This document shows, piece after piece, positions 57,201 through 64,000 of a DNA stretch of 64,000 bases. The notes beneath the pieces are model-generated. The model searched no databases, was not told where the DNA came from, and was given only the letters and a program-made list of their open reading frames with translations. Both the position numbers and the translations under genes were made by a program. The DNA is taken from positions 23,112,144 to 23,176,143 of the forward strand of contig OX243822.1 in assembly GCA_945859605.1 (NCBI GenBank). The letters run 5' to 3'. The stretch comes from Lumbricus rubellus. Taxonomy: Eukaryota > Annelida > Clitellata > Crassiclitellata > Lumbricidae. Positions within the stretch are counted from its first letter, which is position 1. The number at the start of each line of letters is the position of its first letter.

Positions 57201-60200
57201 GAAAGGCCGATGAGAAGATGCAGAAAGAAGAGAACAAAAGAGTTCCTTAAGATATTTCGGCACAAAAACTTCTTTGAACTTGAGGACCAAAGCAAGAATT
57301 TTATATTGGATGTGGGCAGAGAGAGAGGAAGCTAGTTGGTTGACCATGAATGACGCCATATATGGAAGTACTTAGAAAGGCACGTAATCAGTTGAGCAGT
57401 AGCAAGCAGCACTTAAAACAAACTGAATAGGGGATTCGTTTATTCATTAATTCTATGGACTTATATAGCGCCCCTTTCGGAAATCTACTCAGGGACACTC
57501 CTAGCTCAGCCACGATGAAAGAAAAAAGTTTTTTGAGAGATTTATGAGACAAAATCTGCAATTGAGCAGTCTTTTTCAAACCGCATTCAAAAAAGAAGAT
57601 CTGCAAGTTAAACAGTATGTGGCCCATTGAAGTGGAGCAGCAACACAGAGAATCAACTCCTGATAGACCCAGACTAAATTAGTCAATAAAGGACGAAGCG
57701 ATTCTTCAGTTCATGAGTAATCAATGATTATAATTACAGAAACCTACAGTAGGTTATTTGGTCTCATGAATACTAATTAAGGAACGGTTTGAGAACCTGT
57801 TGCATGAATGCAATCACGCATGAGATGAAAGCAGAAAAGTCATGCACTGGCTTGGCGTTGTCTCCTTGGCTATGCTCCGGCCTATCTATATAGTATGCTC
57901 TGCTGTCCAGTATCTGTTGTCCTAGCTTGCAGAACCCTTCGCTCTGCCTCTAGTGGAAAGCTTTTGGTGCCTTTTGTTAGAGTCTCAACCTGTCAGCATT
58001 GTGCTTTCTCAGTTTTAGTAGTTCTTCTGTCTGGCATAGTCTTCTTTTGGAGATGCACTTGTTACCTAGGAAAAACTCATCAGCATTTTACAGGCTCCTT
58101 AAGACTTATATGTATCACTGTGGTTGGACTGGGAGCACATCTGAGTGGGCTTCTTGCAGGAATGCCAAAGAAATTCTTGAAATGAATGAATGAACAAGCT
58201 AAATGGACAATAATACAAGGTCTGTCTGTACCAAATCCAACTTAATGAGAACTTCATCAACAAAGAGGTCATTGGATTGAACATTGAACTGATTCCGTAA
58301 TCAAGAACACCAGACATATTAATGAAAATTGGTAATATATTGATGACAAATCAGTTATACATTTATGCAAATATTCAGCCTATGAACCTAATGTGGCGAA
58401 ATGATTAGGAAAGTTCATATTTCACCGCAGTCCCCACTTCACTCGATCACAAAACTCACAACTGACGCTTGAATCTCAGCTCACTACATTCTCCACTCAC
58501 TGACCATCTGATTCACATCTGACATGGAACGTTCATTCTAAATAGCCCTGAAAAATCTAAACTCTGATCGTTCGTCTTTCATGAAACGATCCTTTTGCTT
58601 GGGTATACTGGCTGGAAAGCATTTCGTCCGTTATAACGGTCTTTCTGGTCAACGTTTGTTTTGATTGGATGGCGTGTGTCGTAGACATGGCAACACTCTT
58701 TAATTTTATTCAATGCACTCAGACTCGATACCTTTATTTTATATAGCTCTGCCACATGTATTAATAAATGTGACCCGCTACATGAAAAGGTACCATAAGT
58801 CGGGTTTGGAGTTATTATGCCTTCAGAAACCAGCTAAGTGAGCTGAACATTTTGCTGAAAACCAGATCAAAATCGGATGATAAATGACCGACTAATGATG
58901 ATGTTCATGAAAAAGTTGCCACTTATTTCCATCGATGAGTATCGTGGGGTCTTGCACACTGGGAGCGCTTCTGAGCGATTTATCCTACAACAGGTTCACA
59001 ACCAATTCTCAGTGATGTCTATTATGTAATATTATCAGTGTTATTAACTTAAAAGTCCTTTTCACCTGCTGCTAAAAATACCAAGAACTCAAATTTGATA
59101 TAAAAAAAAAATTTCCCTCCACGTCTTTATGCGCGATTTCTCGGGAAACTGTACGCCGACTTATGGTACCTTATCATATAGCCGGTCACAAATATATACA
59201 TGTATTTGCCACAATGACAGCCCCGAGGAAATAAGAAAGACTTCAAGCAGTGACGAGCTGAAGACGACACCCCAATAAGATCTTACGCCTATGCTTGTTT
59301 GATTGATTGGCTTATGCAAATGCACTCAATCAATCAATCAATCAATTTATATAGCGCCCCTTCAAGGTACCTACTCAGAGGTGCTCCCAGCCGAGATCAA
59401 GTGAAAAAAAAACAGTCTTCAACAGCTTGTGAAATTGAGAATAGCTTGGGAGGTATCGCATAGTCAAGGGAAGTCCATTCGTAATTCGTAATTATCTCAC
59501 AGTAAAGACTCACCTTTGCTCTTAACATGTTCAAATATACGACTTCAGCTTTATTCAGAAATGATAATTCAAATGAAAGATTAATCTAAAAGCCATTTAC
59601 TAACCTGAAAAGCATTTGACTTAGGCAGATTAAACGGATCTTGATGACGAACAGATGACAATTCATCACAGTGCGTCATCATCTCATTCTCATGTTTCAT
59701 CTCATCATCTACAGATGCGTCATGATGAAAGTCACTCAATCCTCCTTTCCTTCCATGTGAACGCAACGTTTCTCTGCTCGTTCTTACAGTTAACACTTCG
59801 TCTAAGGCTTTACGTAACAGAAATACGGTCTCACCATCAACAAGACGTTCAAACGTTTCATAAGAGTCAGGTCTGAACAAGAGTTTCATTTGTAATAGGG
59901 AATTAAGTCTCATACTCTCATCATCAAATGCATCTATTTCCTGGTTCCTGGCCTCACAATTACTCCCAACAGCAGCAGCATATGAATTCCCATCCACGCA
60001 TTCTGCCATAATTGCTTCCTTATAGTCTGATGTAAGCGTATCAGGTCTTAATTCACTGACAGTGACTTCTGCATTTCCAGCAGATTGAGCAATTCCCGTG
60101 AAGGTTGTTTCGAATTCTGTCTTTGCTGTTTGATTGGAATGCTGACCATCAGCAGCGGCTACTGTGTCCATTATATTCTGCATTTTGTGTTGTAATGATT

Positions 60201-62809
60201 GGTCAGAGACAGCACAAGCTGCTTCTGTTGCATCACATTCGCTAATATTAAGTAAAGCATCAGATTCGGCTCTTCCAACTTCAAATGCGAAATGCTGCTG
60301 ATCAAAATCGTCGTCGAGTGTCACAGCAACACAAGTTTGATTGTCTACAAGAACTGTTTCCTCTTCCCTCATTCCATTGCACAGCTCCAAACAATCCCCT
60401 TCAGGAAAAGGTTTATCCATATTTGTATTTAAAACCATTTCCAGTGATTGAGATGAAGCAGAAGTGCTCTTCTTCGTCTCTTGCCCATCATCAGATGTTG
60501 TTGTCATAGCTGGAATCTCATCAATATGACTGCTGTCAATTGGTGTACGCATTACGTCTGAAAAAGACAGCGCAACAACAGAGTGCAATGTAATGCATAT
60601 ATCATAGTTTCTCAAGGCATTATAAAAGCTGCAACATCATAATTTTGTTTGGCATTCACTGGTTTATTGACCACCACAAAGAGTCAAGTCAGACGATATG
60701 TCTCATTCACTGATGCGACTGTGTGTGTCGGTCAGCACTCAAAATATATATGGTTCAATCGTTCAAAGGTTTTTGCAGCCTCTCAGTAGTTATCAGTCTT
60801 GTAGAGGTGCTATATAAATCCTCTTATTGAAATGGTATGAATGCAGTGAGCGGGTGGTGGTGCTTGGGGGATTGGAAGTCATCTAGTCGCTTGAGTCTCA
60901 ATGCACCTAAAATACAATTTCTATGACTGGATGAAATATCAAACATTTAAATTTCCCATATCTCGCTAGTTTTCAGCTGCATATGCATCAAATACAAGTG
61001 ATTTCTAGTTCTCTTGCAACTCATGTTGTAATTACTTTAATTCACACATTTATTAGTAGTATGGGTAACAACAGTAACTGTATAGTTGTATATTGATGTC
61101 ATTTACAGTGTATGGGTCATCGTGGGAATGCATTGGTCAGCCTGAATGCATGCTGTGTCTTACAACTAGACTTGCTGGTAGCTTAAACTGGACTTGGGAT
61201 CCGTATCTTCTCAATTCGCTACCTTTGTCCCTTCCTTTGTCTTCTGCCTCTGTCGACGACTATCCGGATTAACCTCCCTTCAAAGCTGTGTTAATTACAT
61301 CTGGCCAATCAAACTTGGCTTTATAAATCTCTCATCCTTTTTCTTTTGCCATGGTTGGGCTGGGAGCACTCCTGAGTAGGTTTCTTTAAACATTTACAAA
61401 TCTGGTCACGTTACAAATTACATGCTGGATGTTCTGCATTGGCTCCCTGTCTGTCAGTGCACTGAATACAGAATCTCCTCCTTGATATGGCGATGTCAGC
61501 TAGGTCTTGCTTCAACTTACCTACTTGATCTTTGTCGGCCTGTGTCAAGCACTCGAACTGGTCGGTCCCTATGCTTGGCTGATAGGAGAGTGCTCTTGGT
61601 CCCGTTTGCTCATACCTCCATCATGCAGAGTCGTGCTTTTTCTGTGGTTGGCCCGGTGCTATAGAATGCCCTCCCACATGAGCTGTGCCTGATCCCTAGA
61701 TCACTCTCTGACACATTCCATGAGCACTTAAAAACTGTTTTGTTCGGCCATGCTGGAGTCGGGAGCGCCTCTGAGTAGTTTCCTTGAAGAGGTGCTATAT
61801 ATATATACTTGAATGAATGAATGAATGAGTCCATAGAATAAATAAAAATAACACAAATTGCAAAGAAAATTATACTAAAGGTACGAAGCTACTTTTCAGC
61901 TAACCGTCATGTGAAGCGGCTGAAGAACTCGTCGCATGAAAGGATTCGATGAATCTGAAGCAATGATCTGAATAATCTTCGTCTGAAGAAGTGTTCTGCA
62001 TTCTTGTTCCATTCTCCTCAGAAAAGGTGCTTAACGGCACGAACGTGTCTTCGAAACTAGACAGATTGGATTGGATTCCAGACGTTTCTAGGTTGAATGA
62101 CTGATCAGAAGAGCAGGTGCTAACTAGATCTGCACTGGACTTCAATCCATCATTAGCATCGTCAGTGTTCTCTGACAAAACTTCATTCGCAGTTTCAATT
62201 CCACTTTCTCTGCTTTCATTTGTCGTATTCATTGCCTGAATCTTCCTCCTCACCGACAATTGGTTCTCTTCAAGATCTGCGAAGGAGAGAGGACCACAGC
62301 TGGTATGTGGCTGTTCTCCTGCAAGTCCTTCAGTACCAGCACGCACATCTTGAACAAGTTTGTCTCTGTCATTGCTTGTAGCATTTAACTGAATGTCTGT
62401 TAATGACTCTTTATTTTCAGAAGCATTGACAGCATCGTAAATTGACAAAGAAGCTCCCGAGGAAATGAATGAAGATTCTTCCGCTTCCGTGAGAAGGTTT
62501 TCAGAAAAACTGAGAAATGCAACATCAACCACATCAACAGCGTTTGCTTTAACTTCACGTTCTTCAGATACGCTGACTGTTCCATTCTTCAGATGATTGT
62601 TTAAGCTCAGACTTTTCAACAGATGCACTTTAAATCCATTCGCCAACGGTGCCTCCGACGATACCATCATCGCATCACTCCCACGTAATGCTTCTTCATG
62701 CATAGACGTCGTCTCGTCACGATCAGAAAATAATCGAAACTCTGTCCTTGGTTCTTCATCATCACTCGTCTGAATTGTGTAGATTGCTCTTTCGTCAGAT
62801 GGAGGTTGC
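50813..62809 (-). CDS. CEP350: CEP350-like centrosomal protein, C-terminal exons (5' partial)
   Basis: Five exons on the minus strand join in phase: 62809-61905, 60557-59605, 55405-55267, 54104-53824 and 51220-50813 (TAA), about 895 codons. The two large exons are Ser/Glu/Asp-rich and probably disordered. The last two resemble the C-terminus of CEP350, a large centriole and microtubule protein: HETFVFHLVAEMLQ-EIYSDEL, NPPTTVDVLKPLL, DRMLITEMYQEEPNWTDY, NKLFSSLIEDTVQTV. The CAP-Gly domain of CEP350 is not seen and should lie in exons beyond the window. The 5' edge at 62,809 is uncertain; an alternative acceptor near 62,832 would add a few residues. Orthology rests on the C-terminal match only. 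Confidence 0.65.
51664..51925 (+). mobile_element. tRNA-related SINE (Arg-like head)
   Basis: It starts GGAGACCCGGTAGCGCATTG with an A-box-like TAGCGCATTGGATAAT and a weak B box AGTTCTTAACCC. A body similar to 47270-47365 and an A-rich tail follow. Too degenerate for a functional tRNA. Confidence 0.6.
52130..53056. mobile_element. Foldback (TU-like) element: tandem-repeat TIRs, 9-bp TSD
   Basis: AGGTCAAAC occurs on both sides (52121-52129, 53057-53065). The arms (about 52130-52243 and 52945-53056) are inverted repeats of about 112 bp with about ten mismatches. Each is built from seven 14-16-bp units of the type CGTTTGGGCGCCGC. The arms are GC- and CpG-rich in an AT-rich intron. Between them lie ten 48-bp repeats and about 215 bp of unique AT-rich DNA. 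No transposase is encoded. The layout matches the sea-urchin TU/foldback type; 9-bp duplications would also fit MULE elements. It sits in the intron before the CEP350-like terminal exon. Confidence 0.85.
52252..52727. repeat. 10 x 48-bp minisatellite
   Basis: Ten head-to-tail units (core TTGACGTTTGTAGATATAAT, then TACATACGAAAGAGCCTCC) start every 48 bp from 52252. Only one substitution was noticed, in unit 4 (ATTACAT to ATGACAT). The last unit is cut short. Near identity implies recent amplification. Confidence 0.97.
54868..54930. repeat. (CATA)n microsatellite
   Basis: Imperfect ACATACATACAT units in a CEP350-like intron. Confidence 0.8.
55495..57380 (-). mobile_element. LINE family B copy split by a hAT element
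   Basis: The left end (55495-55633) carries the 3' region. 56514-57380 carries decayed RT sequence, with minus-strand pieces such as RHALHWLPFPQRIACRVFAL and YLRELSSSTFG. The hAT at 55634-56513 separates the two. A 39-bp unit (GCCACCCTTAAATGTAATGT...) is repeated three times at 56933-57055. It lies in the intron between the CEP350-like exons 60557-59605 and 55405-55267. Confidence 0.75.
55634..56513. mobile_element. Non-autonomous hAT element, perfect 8-bp TSD
   Basis: CAGGGGTTCTCAAACTG and AGTTTGAGAACCCCTG ends are flanked by CTCTAGGG (55626-55633, 56514-56521). GGGGTACGCCA motifs occur near both ends. AT-rich interior, no transposase. Confidence 0.92.
57430..57550 (-). mobile_element. LINE family B tail fragment
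   Basis: ATTCATTAATTC, then TATATAGCGCCCCTTTC and CTACTCAGGGACACTCC: the family B 3' end in minus orientation. Confidence 0.7.
57890..58200 (+). mobile_element. LINE family B 3' fragment with GAAT tail
   Basis: Pieces of the RT C-terminus are followed by GGGAGCACATCTGAGTGG and GAATGAATGAATGAAC. Confidence 0.65.
59325..59480 (-). mobile_element. LINE family B 3' fragment with ATTG-type tail
   Basis: The CAATCAATCAATCAATC tail is next to TATATAGCGCCCCTTCAAGG and CTACTCAGAGGTGCTCCC. It ends just before the CEP350-like exon 60557-59605. Confidence 0.75.
61195..61830 (+). mobile_element. Two adjacent LINE family B fragments
   Basis: The first copy (about 61195-61385) ends GGGAGCACTCCTGAGTAGG. 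The second (about 61395-61830) carries [20 protein letters not shown], then IMQSRAFSVVGPV, and ends GGGAGCGCCTCTGAGTAG, a TA run and GAATGAATGAATGAG. Both are antisense to the CEP350-like gene. Confidence 0.75.
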
Positions 62810-62832
62810 CTACAAGACCGTTTATCAGATTC

Positions 62833-64000
62833 TCAACAGCTAAAAAAAGTATATTTCCTATAACAGTCTAGACTCTAGAACATGCTATCGTTATATTATA
62901 TGTAGCGGCATTCAGCTTCTCAAATGTTTGGTCCAATATATTAGTTAATTATAATAATTAACAGCAGCATTCAATTAGAAGTAATATAATATATTTAAGT
63001 GACCAATTGGAACGTTGCTTAATTGAGGAAATCACATAAACAGTTGCTTTGGTTAGGGTCATCATTGTCAACAGTTCCAGTCGAACAAGATCGAGGCTCA
63101 GACAAATGCGACTGATAATTCATAATGCTTAACACTCTCTCACATCTATAACATTTGAAACTGGAACTGACAGTACATTGGACACAATGCTAAGCAACTG
63201 AGTGTTACATCATGTAAGGTTCTGAAGACTTCAACCCAGCAGTGTCCAACATCTGATGTTGAGTCAGTGACATCAGATCTGACAAAACATAGAATGCAAA
63301 ATTCCTCGTACAACTTGTCAAGTTTAGTGCGCGCATACAAAGAGCAACATTTGATGAAATGAATGTCTACGTCAAATTACGAGACAATTAGGATTCAATC
63401 CGGGACAGTACCATTGAAAGCAGACTACGGCTGATTAGTGAAAGAAGAAGGAATGCTGGTTTTAAGATCTCAGATCACATGCATTAGTGGAGAAAGAAGA
63501 CCTTGGAAGCATTGTTTGATGGATCAAGTCAGTTCTGTCAACAAGCAGATTGAGTGAAGAGTTTTTTTATCATTGAAAACCTTCTTTGCAACGTCACTCT
63601 AAGGCAGGCAATGAAGAAGTTCCTGTCAGTGCTCCAGACGTTAATGCTTGACAGAATCTGAGATGATCTAAGTTTGAACGCAACGAAATGCAGACAGATG
63701 CTTCACAATTTGTTGCACAAACTATCGATGAATATTCAGCTCTTCAGTGACCTTTTTGGTGTTCTTGTTTGGTCGAGACTGATCTTCTTACAACAAATCA
63801 ATTCATCAACATTTCAATGTTTCTGAGCATGAAGTTCTGTATTTTAACCTGACCTCAGTGACCTTGCTACATCAACACGTTTGCACATGTAACCTTTACT
63901 CCAAAATCTTCCCTGCAGGGCAGGTGCATTTCACTATGATTATCAAGTATCCCAGTATCTGTTAGCATAACATTGTAATTCTCATTTTATCTTCCACAGA
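62833..64000. other. Right edge, probably intron of the CEP350-like gene
   Basis: No exon with a conserved motif was found on either strand. An AT-rich stretch lies at 62,930-63,000. The next upstream exons, including a CAP-Gly domain if the gene is CEP350, should lie beyond the window. Confidence 0.5.

Noticed and set aside
63146..63340. 64-codon minus-strand frame near the right edge
   Set aside because: No splice sites or conserved residues connect it to the CEP350-like exons.

Overview
The window looks like nuclear DNA of an intron-rich, AT-rich metazoan. The evidence is split genes with GT-AG introns, tRNA-derived SINEs, L2/CR1-type LINEs, many hAT and Tc1/mariner remnants and long microsatellites. 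An invertebrate deuterostome fits best (one foldback element resembles the TU elements described from sea urchin), but the species cannot be fixed from sequence alone.

Three protein-coding genes were rebuilt exon by exon, using conserved motifs, splice sites and exact phase continuity. (1) Plus strand, about 0.4-20.5 kb: a TTLL3/TTLL8-type tubulin glycine ligase, complete at the 3' end, with first exon(s) missing or uncertain. (2) Minus strand, 40,980 down to 21,412: a complete 15-exon MPND gene (RAMA domain plus catalytic JAMM/MPN domain, 489 aa). Genes 1 and 2 converge with under 1 kb between stop codons. (3) Minus strand, 62.8 down to 50.8 kb: the C-terminal five exons of a CEP350-like centrosomal protein, running out of the window at its 5' side. 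Genes 1 and 3 both belong to microtubule, cilium or centrosome biology; MPND is a nuclear JAMM protein.

The rest is introns and intergenic DNA dominated by transposable elements. A near-full-length LINE with an uninterrupted APE-RT ORF lies in an MPND intron (24.9-28.4 kb). At least ten non-autonomous hAT elements are present, seven with perfect 8-bp target duplications. Two Tc1/mariner elements have long inverted repeats. There are tRNA-type SINEs, many 3'-end fragments of a second LINE family with GAAT-type tails, and several multiply nested insertions.

The most unusual items are: a foldback element at 52,130-53,056 whose arms are GC-rich 15-bp tandem repeats and whose core is a 10 x 48-bp minisatellite; a FLYWCH-domain coding fragment captured inside a hAT element (45.2-45.6 kb); a Merlin-like element in MPND intron 1; an array of AAAATGGCGG motifs just upstream of MPND; and a sharply uneven distribution of the palindromic octamer TAGGCCTA along the window.
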